A stretch of 64,000 bases of DNA from Dipodascopsis uninucleata var. uninucleata (GCA_030568195.1 JAJLTO010000008.1:124001-188000), one strand, 5' to 3'. Positions 31,452 to 42,904 are shown, counted from the first letter of the stretch. Made by a program: numbers and translations. The notes: a model not told the origin generated them from the sequence alone.

Positions 31452-31459
31452 TGTACATA
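31452..31459 (+). promoter_or_regulatory. Puf3-type site UGUACAUA in the MTO1 3' flank
   Basis: TGTACATA begins 88 nt past the MTO1 stop and matches UGUANAUA, the sequence read by the Puf3 protein encoded at 19.7-22.7 kb. The transcript belongs to the class of nuclear-encoded mitochondrial messages known as Puf3 targets in S. cerevisiae. Confidence 0.45.
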
Positions 31460-31600
31460 GAATATTTGTAATAGTGCTCTGCTTTTGAATAGATCATTTT
31501 GCCAGTTCATAGTTGAGGTTAAAGCCGCACATGTAAAATAGACGCCCTGGAAGACGCAGTTCAACTTAGATTTAGTACTATCAGGAGTCGGTAACACGAA

Positions 31601-32479
31601 ATGAAGGATCTGCTTAGCAGATCTTGGTTAATACTTTTGCGAGAATCACTAAGACCTCACCTAACCTCTTGTGAATTGCCCAGATTTTGCAAAAACGATA
31701 CTTGCTGGGGGAAGAATGGACCTCTGGTAACAGCAATTCCTAAAGGATGGCATTTCGTCTTCTGGCCTAACCAAACCTACGAAAAGGATCTTGCTTATGA
31801 CGGCTACGATGGAAGGTCGGGAGATGTAAACCTGGGTAATTTGAAGGGTCTGCGAAGGAGATGGCGAAGAGGTGAACTCGTTTTTTTAAAAGAGCTTGAA
31901 TTCGAAAGACCAGGTAGTATTCACATCAATTGCAAAACAAGCGAAGGAGCTAGTGGTGGATTTATTGAGAGATCTGTCCGTCTTATGTCGAATACAAATC
32001 AAACAGCCGCTGAAGAAAACGCATCGCTAGTAGAACACAGAGAGCTGGTGTATCTACCTGCAATTACGGAACGAGTTAACAGCAGTATCGCAAACGACTT
32101 TGATGAAAAGTCTCCGCTTTCTTCAAAATCTATAAGAAAGGCCATGTTCGAAACGACATTAACACCAACTAGAATGCTCCTTTTTAGGTTTTCGGCGCTC
32201 ACCTTTAACGGGCACAGAATACATTACGATAGAGACTTCGCAATTAGTGAAGGCTTGCCGGACATTATTGCACAAGGCTCATTGGCCACTGTGCTGGCTC
32301 TAAGTTGGGTTCAGTTTGATCCAGCTATTGCGGCAAAATCCATACAACGGTTTACATATTCTTGCTTACGACCTATAGTCGCGGATGTACCTATCCGTAT
32401 GTGCTACAACCCACCCGGAACATTATGGATCGAACAGCAAGGTAACATCTGCTACCGAGGTCGTATAAGTTGCGAATAA
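31601..32479 (+). CDS. HTD2: Mitochondrial 3-hydroxyacyl-thioester dehydratase type 2
   Basis: A hot-dog-fold dehydratase of 292 residues acting in mitochondrial type II fatty-acid synthesis, which provides octanoate for lipoic acid. The family signature is LLFRFSALTFNGHRIHYD, followed by EGLPDIIAQGSLATVLAL, the hydratase-2 helix region. The N terminus (SRSWLILLRESLRPHL) is compatible with a mitochondrial leader. The centre, with WRRGELVF and LVYLPAI, matches the first hot-dog half. The length matches S. cerevisiae Htd2 (280). No intron is needed. It lies tandem to MTO1, 236 bp apart, and convergent with HRT1. The N-terminal ATG is the first in frame. Confidence 0.88.
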   Translation: MKDLLSRSWLILLRESLRPHLTSCELPRFCKNDTCWGKNGPLVTAIPKGWHFVFWPNQTYEKDLAYDGYDGRSGDVNLGNLKGLRRRWRRGELVFLKELEFERPGSIHINCKTSEGASGGFIERSVRLMSNTNQTAAEENASLVEHRELVYLPAITERVNSSIANDFDEKSPLSSKSIRKAMFETTLTPTRMLLFRFSALTFNGHRIHYDRDFAISEGLPDIIAQGSLATVLALSWVQFDPAIAAKSIQRFTYSCLRPIVADVPIRMCYNPPGTLWIEQQGNICYRGRISCE

Positions 32480-32821
32480 GTATCATGACTCAAAGTTGGA
32501 TATGAATTCTAGTGTAATTTATTTACAATAATATGACTTGCTCCATTCATATATTTATTTCTATATAACAGATTTTTCTGTGCTATGTATGGCACGCCAT
32601 CCCATGTTCGTTATGAAATTGATCCATCCCAAGGTACTATTAAAACATTAAAGACCTACAGCTGCGACACATTGGCTAGTATACAGCAGTGCAAATTCTT
32701 ATGTATTTGTCCTTTACATCCTGTAGCAGCCTCAAAGCATTATGCCGTGGATGTGAAATCGTGAAGAAAAGAGAAGAAATTATAACAGAAACTCCTGACG
32801 AGATCCCAGAACCGCAAATGC
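32480..32821. other. 3' intergenic region HTD2 / HRT1
   Basis: This lies between convergent genes. A 59-codon frame (32585-32764, starting MYGTPSHVRYE) is open here but unrecognised; it is treated as chance. Confidence 0.4.
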
Positions 32822-33436
<615 letters not shown>

Positions 33437-34716
33437 CTGATCTTGATCTTACGTATCAATACAACGCACCCCGAAGTTTTAAGTGTACTGAAAATATAAA
33501 ATATAAAGAGAAAGAGTCGACGGACGACTACTTCTATATCACAATATCGCAGAAAACGTTAAAAGTGTCCCTCAAGGTCGCCTGCGTACTTCAGACGAGC
33601 TTGGAAACCACAAACCCGTATTCTCCATGTTGTAGCTATACAACAACCGGGTAACAGAGAGAGCGCCGGGTAATCTAGGAACAGGACCCTGCCCTTGCCA
33701 CTGCTAAATCTACGATAATACACCTAACCCGTATATGCATTATAGCGGACAATATATGTATGAGTAATTGCTTATATAAGTTTTGTAAAGATATTACTGT
33801 TTCAACCTCACGTGTAGCAGCCAGCTGTGCATCTCTCCTCTAAGCTGTAGTCATCTTTTACTGCCATATATATAATCCATTACATAGCTTGCCAAGTATA
33901 TCAAAAACATTACAGCTACTGTCCGCTTATTACCAAGCAATTCTCTTATTTACTATTTCCACATATATTACATTCTTATTACCCTATTACTTTATCAGCC
34001 GCTACTCTTCCATTACTAGTCTAATAGCTGACGACGCCTAAATCGCTGGTGACGCAGTTGGCACGCTGTAGCTACGCTGTGTCCAATATATATAACAGAC
34101 TGTTATTGGTCACAGAACAGCAAATTAAGCAGGAATTACGTACTGCGTTTATGCGACAGCTTTTTTCTGCTAGTCCATAGTTTACTGAATAGCAAGAGAT
34201 ATTCTGGAAGTACTGATTATAGGGTCAAGCCCACACGTCACGTACACAGCCCTGAAATTGCGCCGCGTCCAGGACGGCGTAGTTCGCGCTCTGTACTATC
34301 CCCGTGCACTGCCTCTCAGCGCTACTTGGACTTGATGTAACCGTAGTCGTGTACAAGACTGTTTAATAAAAGTACGAAGAGATTTGCAGACTTCATTGCG
34401 CTTCTTCCCTTCTATTTTTATCCAGATGGCTGTGATTCGATCTACACTGTGTTGCCTGTTTCTTGTCCCTGCAGCGCCAGTAAGCCAAGCGTGTTTCTGA
34501 TTTGACATACCATATACTTTTAACTTTTACTGTTATTTATATCTTTTTATTATAGTGATAATAACTCATCCGCGAACGTACCTGCATTGAGCAACATAAA
34601 TATCGACGCTCCTCCCTAGTAAATATTTCAGTGCTCCCATTACAACTACACTCTTCTGATCCTTTTATATATTATTACTGTATAATAATTACTGTATAAC
34701 CGTCACTGCATAAATA
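33437..34716. other. Gene-free region HRT1 / CFEM protein
   Basis: A 1.3-kb divergent promoter interval. Short frames (for example 34296-34508 on the minus strand) show no recognisable protein. A stretch at about 34230-34330 is more GC-rich than its surroundings; no tRNA or snRNA fold was recognised in it. Confidence 0.45.
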
Positions 34717-35274
34717 ATGAAGTTCCACGTCATCTCTGCTCTCCTCGTTGCCGTTGCTCCGCTGGCTGCCGCCTTGGACCTGTCAGACGTCCCATCGTGC
34801 GTACAGTCTTGCCTGACTACTGTTGCGCTCTCGAGCTCCTGCGACACTCTCGATCTCTCGTGCTACTGCACGTCAAGCTCGTTCATTGACAGCCTTGCTT
34901 CTTGTGTCGACAGTTCGTGCTCTTCTGAGTCTGATAGGGCTTCTGCAGCCAGCCTTGCGCAGAGCGAGTGTGCTTCCGCGGCTAGTGTTACTTTAGCGAG
35001 TCTCTCGGAGCTACTTTCTCTCACCGGCGCTGCATCTGCCGCAACTATTGCATCCGTTTCCGTTACCTCTGATTCATTAAGCGCTTCTGGTACAGGAAGT
35101 TCTACTTCTACTTTCGTCACGTCGACTGCCACAAGCAGCAACAGCAGCTTCACTTCCAGTAGCGTGCAGGCCTCATCAGTTGCTACAGAGTCTTCTTCCG
35201 CAGCGTCAATCACGTCTTTCTATGGTATGTCGGCTGGTCTGGCGATTGCGGGACTCTTCATTACTATGTTCTAG
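34717..35274 (+). CDS. CFEM-domain GPI-anchored cell-surface protein
   Basis: A secreted protein of 185 residues. A signal peptide (about residues 1-19) precedes a CFEM domain with eight cysteines at 28, 32, 42, 49, 51, 63, 68 and 85, matching the family spacing (x3, x9, x6, x1, x11, x4, x16). Asp46, three residues before the CxC, sits where the axial haem-iron ligand lies in Candida Csa2 and relatives, so haem capture is plausible. A Ser/Thr-rich stalk (about 90-160), expected to be O-mannosylated, leads to a hydrophobic C terminus (SFYGMSAGLAIAGLFITMF) typical of a GPI-attachment signal. The coding sequence is richer in G and C, with more C-ending codons, than its neighbours, which may reflect high expression. 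No partner genes for haem uptake are seen nearby. Confidence 0.9.
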   Translation: MKFHVISALLVAVAPLAAALDLSDVPSCVQSCLTTVALSSSCDTLDLSCYCTSSSFIDSLASCVDSSCSSESDRASAASLAQSECASAASVTLASLSELLSLTGAASAATIASVSVTSDSLSASGTGSSTSTFVTSTATSSNSSFTSSSVQASSVATESSSAASITSFYGMSAGLAIAGLFITMF

Positions 35275-35683
35275 AAGTTGGTGTAAGGCTATTACTCATT
35301 TTCAGATGCGCATTTTTTGATATTATTGTAAAAAGGGATTAGCGATTTAAATATCGGTCGGGGTTTTTTTTTAACTTAAGCTTACTCTATGTTGGGAGGG
35401 ATAAGCACAATTGAATCGTTTTGGTTACAGAATACTGGTCTGCTTGTTAAATATTCGTTACTATTCGCATAAGTTGCATACGCAAAAAGACGTGAGCAAT
35501 TATAAAGTTGTTTGTTATGGTAGTTTTCATTGTTATCATCACTGTTAATATTATTGTTTAAAAATACATATCATCATTATTGTATACAATTCAATAGAGA
35601 AAAAAATATAGTAAAATATAGTGAACAAGAAACTAAAAAGAAGCAAATACCACAGCGTTTGATGAAATAAAATTACAGGTTCT
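35275..35683. other. 3' intergenic region CFEM / C2H2 gene
   Basis: An AT-rich interval between convergent genes. Nothing else was seen. Confidence 0.4.
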
Positions 35684-36529
35684 TTACATCATACTCTCCA
35701 TTGTAACGATTCGCTTCTCTTCATCTGAAAGCCATTCTTCTCGTCGCCCAAGATCGTAGAGCGTTAGCGTTCCTAGAGCTGCTTCAGCAGCAGACCGCTG
35801 TTCTCGGTTCCAGACCTCAGCTCGCTTACTCTTGCTCAAAACGCCCCAATTTTCATATGCAACCTTTGCTTTGGACGCCCAGTCGATGAATCGCTCATCA
35901 TCCATGTGAAGTGACGGATCCAGCATTAATGTCAGTTGGTTGTAAGTCTCCTGTGTAGGAGGATCATGAGGCCACTGAGAAGGAGGTAAGAAGTAGAGCA
36001 CCATGTAGGGGAATGAAGGATGTGGAGGTAACGCGGGTAGACCCAGACGGTTAAGAAAATTCAGCTTGGCTTCCTCTCGAGCGCGTAAAGAGCGCTCCTT
36101 TTCCCTTCGCCGCATCTTGGCTCTTTCCTTTACCTCGTCCCGTGCGTTGTATTCCTTTGCTCGACGTGCGCGGCGTGCCTTAATTTCCACTATATCACCA
36201 CGTCGCTTGACATCACCGCGAAGTTGATCGACCTGATCCGCTGGATGAAGACGCGTACCTCGTTTGAGATCAAGATGTCGACCTAATGATCCAGGATGAG
36301 AGAATGTTTTGTTGCAGAAAATGCATGTTTTCTTTGGGTCAATATCATCTTCCGGCCCCCCGGGGCCACCTGGAACAGAGCCACTGCCTATACCAATAGC
36401 AGGGTCAATAGCTGCTGTGGCAGCAGCTACCGCAGCACTCATGTTCATTTGATGATGATGATGTGCATGATGACCGTGTAGAGTTGGATCCTGGCCGCCC
36501 ATGGCAGCCAATGCCGAGTCAACATCCAT
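35684..36529 (-). CDS. C2H2 zinc-finger protein
   Basis: A 281-residue protein with a single zinc finger at about residues 69-95 (TCIFCNKTFSHPGSLGRHLD followed by LKRGTRLHP); the second histidine is displaced by a longer spacer than in classical fingers. The N terminus is His-, Ala- and Gly-rich (HGHHAHHHHQ). After the finger comes a highly basic helical region (KARRARRAKEYNARDEVKER and onward) and then a structured C-terminal half with LPPHPSFPYMVLYFLPPSQWP. The extent of ordered sequence around the finger suggests a conserved ascomycete family rather than a recent orphan, but I cannot name an orthologue. A nuclear, DNA- or RNA-binding role is inferred. The gene is intronless with a clear ATG at 36529. 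Confidence 0.75.
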   Translation of the reverse strand: MDVDSALAAMGGQDPTLHGHHAHHHHQMNMSAAVAAATAAIDPAIGIGSGSVPGGPGGPEDDIDPKKTCIFCNKTFSHPGSLGRHLDLKRGTRLHPADQVDQLRGDVKRRGDIVEIKARRARRAKEYNARDEVKERAKMRRREKERSLRAREEAKLNFLNRLGLPALPPHPSFPYMVLYFLPPSQWPHDPPTQETYNQLTLMLDPSLHMDDERFIDWASKAKVAYENWGVLSKSKRAEVWNREQRSAAEAALGTLTLYDLGRREEWLSDEEKRIVTMESMM

Positions 36530-37673
36530 TATGATTGAGTATTATGTAGTTTGTTCTTTACCAATCTCTCTTAGACGTTTACGTGCGACAACGTACATGT
36601 AAATTTTTTTAAACAGCCTGAATATCTTCTTATATTATTCACCTGTCCCTGTTCTAGCTGCCTCTCTAGATCTTTTTTACTCCAGATGAGCAGCGACGCG
36701 ACGAAGCTGGACGTTTACACGAAAATGGTACAACCGGTCAAACAGCACGTTGTGGCAAAAGCGACAAAATTAGCGGGAGATCCAGCCCCCTTTATACTTC
36801 TACAGTAGCGTTTGATCGTGATGGCATATTCGAGTCGCCACACAGCGTTTGTGCATTTTTCCCTCTTTCGTTATCATCATTTGTGCCATAAATTCTAATT
36901 TTAAATTTATTTTTTGTTTTACATTCATTTGTTTATCCATCTTGTATCCCATACCCTAGCAAACTATCTTTACTTGCGAAATCGCTGCTAATATTATCAA
37001 GATATTTATCACTTGCCCTTACCCGAGCAGTCAGCGTGTCTCGACCGTATAGCAGAAATGCTAAAAATGTAGTTATATGCTAAACAGTTGATGTATTTAT
37101 ATAAGTAAAGAAAATAATAATCCAGAAATTAGTAGTAACATGTAATTGAAAGGATGGCTTAGTTTCATCGCAGACATGTAGCAAAAGCCGAGCGCTCAAA
37201 GTGGTCGCAGAGATTGTGCAAATATATAGCTGAAATAATGGAACAGAATCCCGGAAGTTAGAATACTTGTCATTAAATAAGATAACTTCGTACGCTATGA
37301 TACTTTTAGCTCGGTAGCTGAATTACTACAAAAGAGGATCCTACTAGCACATGGCGCATTATTTTACGGTGAATCGGAAACAAGTCCCTAATCAGTATAC
37401 ATAACAAATACATTCTTCATTGTATACAGATGCTGTGCAATTCAACTCGAAAACAGTGAAACTACTCCTTCAATAGATTAGATATGATTTCAGGCGCACC
37501 ATGGATCTGTACGTGTCGAGACCATCGTCTGCTTAGTGGAACTCTACAATCCCTCCATATCCACATTTATTTTTACCGCTAGTAATACGTCACGTGATGT
37601 TCCTCAGTGCTGAAAGCACGTGCACGCTTGTATGTGTCTGGTTGCCAGTCACGCTAGTCTTATGCTGATATTT
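36530..37673. other. Upstream region of the C2H2 gene / 3' of UBP3
   Basis: 1.1 kb without a convincing gene on either strand. A perfect TCACGTGA octamer lies at 37590-37597, and the C2H2 promoter must lie here. Confidence 0.45.
37590..37597. promoter_or_regulatory. TCACGTGA E-box palindrome
   Basis: A second perfect Cbf1/Pho4-type octamer in the window, just past the 3' end of UBP3 and about 1.06 kb before the C2H2 gene. Its function is not inferable. Confidence 0.25.
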
Positions 37674-39555
37674 TCATATGCGTCTTTCATAAAAGAGTAA
37701 ATACGCAGTGCGCTCGTCGTCATCTACATTTTGATATCGTCCATAAGAGGCAGCGATGTCAGGGTCGAGATCAACAGATATTGTGGGATCAATTTCGCGA
37801 ATGGTAGTGTCGTCGTAGTTGAGCCACACCGTCTGATCATGGCCCGGACCAGTGCGATGTTGAACGTCCACGGTGTAATGACCGCCCTCCGCAGACTTGC
37901 CATGATGGTAGACAACACCAAACAACTCATATTCAGCACTTTGAGTGCTCACTGAGATGTTTGGACTACATTGTGAACTGGAATTCACGATGGTAGAAAA
38001 TCGTGAAAATGATGTTTGCGTAGTGTAAGATGGCAAAGGCGACGAGGAAGCCGAGGACTGTGAAGAGAGGCATGCAGATAGTGTTGGAGACAGTGTCGAA
38101 GTTGGCAGTTGAAGCCGTCTAGAATAGCCAACAGGCTTTGCGATCTTTTCTACACCATCGTAATCAGTGTAATGAAATCGCTTGAGATGCAATACAAGAA
38201 CTCGTGGAAGACGTTCAAAAAAGGTCTGTTTGGCAGCTGTCACTGTTGTGCCGCCAGCCACTCGATATTCTGGAATGGTTTCCATCTCACTTAGTTTAGC
38301 TAGCGCATCTTCAACTGTCTTGATATTGGGGTCCGAAATGTCCAACTGCACACGCTCATAAGGATCGAATGTAACTGAAGGTTTTTGGCCGGATGCTCTG
38401 ATCACGGACCGAAATAGACCACCAAAAATATTTGTAATTGGAGATGACCTTATCATCGCAGTGCGAGTTACGGCAACCTTCTGTCTTTTGCCAACTTCTA
38501 ACCATCCATCATCATCATTATCACCAGCCATCATGCCATTAACGTCTCCCACTGCAAAATCTACATTTTTAGATTTCTGCGATTTGCTCTTATCTAGCGA
38601 GAGAAATTCCTCGTGTAAACCGTCTAGCAGATAGCCAAGGAATTCTTCTGCATCCTCCTGATGGCCATGTCCCAACCTAGCAAATTTGCCGTTACTTCGT
38701 AGAGCATCGTATACAAATTCCGGAATGAATGACTCGCCCGCTCTATCATCAGCACCACCGAAACGAGGCTTAAACTCTTCTAGAAAAAGAATCAGAGAAT
38801 CCAAAATTGGAGTTTGTGACTTAAATGAATGTGCTACTTTTCGCCCCATTTCCTCTATAAAGCCATAAAATGGAGAACAATGCACCAGTACTTGCAATAT
38901 GGAGTTCATGAAACACATGTTGCCAGTATTTACTAAACCTCTAGCCACAAGGATAGGCTGTACATCTAACAACTGCATATCGGCTACCAACGACTCTTCA
39001 TACTGCTTATCATTCTTCTCTCCAGCCTGCCTCTTATTATCCTCCGGTTTTACTATATCGGCCCAGGATTTTGGTCCAGAGGACTCGTCCTGCACCCTAG
39101 TTTTTTCTGTTGTTGGGAAGACTAGTCCCTGCTCAACCATTTGTCGTCGTCTTGCATTAGAGAAACGTCTGTTTCGCCGTCGTCCTCGACGAGCAGGAAA
39201 CGGCTCCTGCGGATCAGAAAACCATGGCAGCTAGATTGAGTTTTGTTAGAATATATACTAAAACAAGCATCATATGCAACATTGATTTAAAACCAGGCAA
39301 AAGGGTTGCTATTCTAGACAGAGATGATAATGCTCTCTGACCCAAAGCCAGGAAATTTTTGACACTCACCTTAGCTAGTGGCTGTCTAAAATGGAGTCCC
39401 AGAGTAGTGAATTCTGCATAGTCGGTATTTGAATATATGCTTGTAGCCGCTGATGTGTCTGCTATAGATGATATTGATTCTGAAGCTGATGTGCCGCCAG
39501 AAGACCAAGACCTAGATCGGTTCGGACTTGAGGTCCCATTTATCTTTACTTCCAT
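37674..39555 (-). CDS. UBP3: Ubiquitin-specific protease, Ubp3/USP10 type
   Basis: A cysteine protease of 580 residues that removes ubiquitin; in yeast Ubp3 with Bre5 acts in ER-Golgi transport, ribophagy and stress-granule control. Exon 1 (39370..39555) and exon 2 (37674..39230) join over a 139-nt intron (GTGAGT ... AATCTAG), creating PLAKLPWFSDPQEPFPARRG, a segment resembling the conserved PWF motif before the USP10 domain. The Cys box is GLVNTGNMCFMNSILQ and the His box is GVVYHHGKSAEGGHYTVDV, with a downstream WLNYDD and YLLFYERR end. Other conserved parts are GHGHQEDAEEFLGYLLDGLH and VLHLKRFHY. It is shorter than S. cerevisiae Ubp3 (912) because the N-terminal disordered region is reduced. 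A Ser-rich insertion (about residues 450-490) splits the C-terminal catalytic lobe. Confidence 0.92.
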
Positions 39556-40087
39556 ACCTCGTAACAGTCCTTTAACTGCGATTCTGAACGAATCAACTTA
39601 ATTGATTTGATTTATATACACCTTAAATACTTTCTTGTACCTTGGTATTCTTTTTGAATCCTGTCATTGGATGATTCGCTTCTAGGTACCAGCTTTATAT
39701 CATGTGCTGGTAACAACTTAGTTGCTATCTCGCTCTCGAATGTAGATTACTTATATAATTACGAAATCAGGAAAGTACGCATCCACTCTTTTTAGCCGAA
39801 ATTAGTGACTCCTGTATGCAAATGATTTAATCACAAAGATGCTCTGTGAATGCAAATAATCCGGTTAGTATACTTGTTTGCAAAAAAAAAAAAAGAAAAC
39901 TTCTTAAAATAATTTGGTTATCCATCCTCGAAACTTTGGGAGCATAACCACAACGCAATAATTTATAATGACTTTAGAGAAACTGAGCCCATAAAGAGAT
40001 TGATATTATCCACAAGGATATGTCAAAAATGAGTAAAATGCGAGTAGAGTAATTTTTTGACTTGAAATGATACTAGAGAATTCATTC
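39556..40087. other. UBP3 promoter / 3' flank of the SWIM gene
   Basis: A non-coding interval including an A13 homopolymer at about 39882-39894. Nothing else is recognisable. Confidence 0.4.
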
Positions 40088-40813
40088 TTACATCAAAGAT
40101 CGGATCCACTGTTCTTGTGATAATTTCACATGTCTAGCTCGCTTCCCAAACATTCCACTACGCCCACTCTTGAAAACAACAAAGCAAGCTACTACATGCC
40201 TGCATTGGCCCACTTTGAGAAACCACTTATCGTAAAAATCAGTATCAAGATTTTCAAACGCACCAAGCCTTGCAGTGGAAACGCTGTTTCCACCACAGAG
40301 AGGTAATTTTTCAGCTACCTGACCAATTGTTATTGTATTTTGAATGTATTGTGGACAAATACACGTCCACAAAGGTCCCAGGACTTTAAAAATACTTCTC
40401 TCATCATGGACCAAAAAAGCAGGGCCAGATATAGACAAAGCAGAAGTTGCATGGTCTATCGAACTTGAGCACGTATCTTGCTGCGTATTATTCTTCTCGC
40501 TGTCACCATTATCTGCCTCGTCTTCAAGTTGTAACCAATCAACTTGGCCGCGATCTAAGAGATCAAGAGCAGGTATAAATGTCGAAGGCAACAAATAATG
40601 TAACGTAACAAAAATATTCCGATCTGACGGTGTTAATAGACTAAATATCTCCTCTAATTGTGTAATATTAGCACCCGATGCTTCTGAGATGTGGTCCTCT
40701 TCACCGATGATACCATTCTGAAGTTGAAGTGCAGTTGATGCCCTGTTGAAGATGTTGCATATTTTTTCCAATAATTTAATAACCAAGTATACTTTCGAAT
40801 CTATGGGATCCAT
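40088..40813 (-). CDS. SHU2: SWIM zinc-finger protein, Shu2/Sws1-like (Shu complex)
   Basis: A 241-residue protein resembling Shu2 (budding yeast), Sws1 (fission yeast) and human ZSWIM7, which act with Rad51 paralogues to promote homologous recombination. The diagnostic parts are the helix FVTLHYLLPSTFIPALDLLDRGQV and the SWIM ligands C151-x-C153 (WTCICP) and C204-x-H206 (GQCRHVVAC). The spacer between the two ligand pairs is 50 residues, longer than the 6-25 usually given for SWIM domains; the extra part (GGNSVSTARLGAFENLD) could be a loop. An acidic Ser/Asp/Asn-rich insertion at about 96-120 also lengthens the chain. The gene is intronless. The assignment rests on motif order and hydrophobic pattern, so orthology is probable but not certain. 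Confidence 0.72.
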   Translation of the reverse strand: MDPIDSKVYLVIKLLEKICNIFNRASTALQLQNGIIGEEDHISEASGANITQLEEIFSLLTPSDRNIFVTLHYLLPSTFIPALDLLDRGQVDWLQLEDEADNGDSEKNNTQQDTCSSSIDHATSALSISGPAFLVHDERSIFKVLGPLWTCICPQYIQNTITIGQVAEKLPLCGGNSVSTARLGAFENLDTDFYDKWFLKVGQCRHVVACFVVFKSGRSGMFGKRARHVKLSQEQWIRSLM

Positions 40814-41153
40814 GGCTAGCTTTCATTGTTAATTGAATCAATAGCAAAGATCTTAATAACTTCAATGAAATCGACCACTGCGTTGCATTAATAATCCAGC
40901 TATCAAGTAAGAAATACAAGAATCAGGACGAGTTACAGCTTTGTCTGATATTAAAAAGGTTTTGGGACTAATAAAATGCTACTTGATGCCAGAAGCATTA
41001 ATGTACTACGACTAGAAGCACGTAGGAATCTGAAAGAGTAATCTATATGTAGAAATAACGTAGAATTTGTAATAATTACATAAACAAGGAAGGTAAAATA
41101 CTATTTTTACAAAATAACATTGATATAATATGTCAGATTAATAATGAAGGATT
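40814..41153. other. Intergenic region SWIM gene / SPT16
   Basis: A short interval holding the SWIM gene promoter and the SPT16 3' end. Nothing distinctive was seen. Confidence 0.4.
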
Positions 41154-42904
41154 TTAATCATCTTCCGAGAAATCTTCATCTTCGTCTTCATCACCACCAG
41201 ATGCACTAGCATCGTCATCATCAAACTCAGACTCTTCTTCAGACTCATCTTCCGGGTCAGCATCTGACACTTCGAATTCTGATGCATCATCTGACATGTC
41301 ACTGTTCTCAGAGTCAGATTCAGTATCTAAGAAGCTCCATCCGCCGCCTTCGAAAAAAGCGTGAGGGTCAGCAACGATGGTTTTGATAATAGTTTGCCAA
41401 TTCAAATTAAGGGGACCCTCAGAGTATGGAATTTCCACCTCATCTAGCCAATCTTTGACATTATCCAGCTGGTCCATGGGGATTGAATTGATGTGGATAA
41501 CGGGCCGACTGAAGTCTTTGAATACGAATACAAGATCGAAGTTCTTTAATCCAAACTGCACGCGTTCCAGGTGAGCAATCTCGATCTCTGAAAGAGTTAC
41601 GACGAGGAATGGAGGGTCTATAAGCTGCACTAAACAATCTGTTGTAGGCTGGCAAAGCACATTTGCCCTAAATGGCACACCACTGAAACCAAGCTCACGG
41701 AACGGAATATCAACATCGAAGCTGTTGGAAGCCTCAGCTATCTTTTCGCTAAAGCTTCTAAACTCCTTGTTAAGAGCAGCACGTCGTCGACGTTCCTCCT
41801 GCTCAGCCTCCAATTCATCTTCATCACCATATCTGTACTTTCGCTTGCGATTTCCGGTTTCATCAAACTGGATATCGCTAGCTTCTCGATAAAATTGGAC
41901 ATCCTTAGTCTTTCTCTTTCCAATCATGATTGGGTTTTTAAGGTGTACATGAATGATCACAATCAGTTCATGATCACATGGCTGAAAGAATAGATGCTTT
42001 ATATTGCTAAATAAAAGATCAATGCGATGATCGCTTCTAACTGGACTCTGGTATCGAAGACCATTCTGATGAATTTCGAGTGCACCTGCAACGCGTTTTC
42101 CATCAGGAGCTGGTCGTACAAATACATTGTCCAGTCTAATCGGTCTTCTATTTCTGACCTCTATGAGATTATTCTGTTCCACGACATCTTCAAGCTCCTT
42201 TCGCTCCATCTCCTTTTTCACAGCACTCTTTTTCATCTCCTGGATGCTCTTAAAAATATCTGTTATTCTCTCTGTATCTCGACTTCGGTAAGTCAAACTG
42301 TGCACGAAGTTTGCATTAGCGTCATCAAATGGCGAATCATCTTTCTTGGATATGCTTTGTGCTGGTGTCAAAAAATTCAATCTTATATAGACATACTCGC
42401 CCTCGTCGTTCTTACTCGCATTCTTGAGAGTAGAGATATGGAATGGTACTGGCCGACCGCAGATTGGAACTACGACGACTTGATTCTTCGGATCAACTGC
42501 AATCTTTAAATCCTTGACACCAACTGGAAACTGGGATTCTCGTTTATAAGCTTCGAATCTGCGAAATGTTTCTCGCTTTTGATCTTCACTTGTTTTGACA
42601 TCGCCCGCGAAACGCTGCAATCCTTGTTCTTGCAATTTCTTGTGCAACTCCTTTTGGTGCTCCTTACGCTTAAGTTCCGCACCCTCATTCACCTAAATAC
42701 GCGTAATATTAGTAAACTATGTAAATGTTATGAGTTTAAATGTAATATCTGTCAATGGATTTATATACAGTCTCATTCGTCTTAAGAGTAATGAGCTCCT
42801 TATCATTTCCATCTCTTCTCATCTATTCAAATGCCATCACTATTAAAATATCTTACCGTTTTAGTTTCATTACGTAGTTTGCTCTTAAATGTTCTGTCTG
42901 CCAT
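41154..42904 (-). CDS. SPT16: FACT complex subunit Spt16 lacking the N-terminal domain
   Basis: The large FACT subunit, a histone chaperone for H2A-H2B and H3-H4 in transcription and replication. Exon 1 (42857..42904) encodes [16 protein letters not shown]; a 164-nt intron (GTAAGA donor, TTACTAAT branch, ATTTAG acceptor) leads to exon 2 (41154..42692), giving 528 residues. The junction [20 protein letters not shown] matches the linker just before the dimerisation domain of other Spt16. All later parts are present: dimerisation region, double-PH middle domain ([16 protein letters not shown]-type end [12 protein letters not shown]) and an acidic tail. The first about 440 residues, the pita-bread aminopeptidase-like domain, are absent: only 799 bp separate the start from the YPT31 ATG, and no such domain is encoded there. 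S. cerevisiae survives without this domain, so loss is credible. Family lengths are normally over 1000 residues. Confidence 0.9.

Noticed and set aside
32585-32764. A 59-codon frame between HTD2 and HRT1
   Set aside because: It lies in convergent 3' flanks, is unrecognised and has no promoter space; most likely chance.
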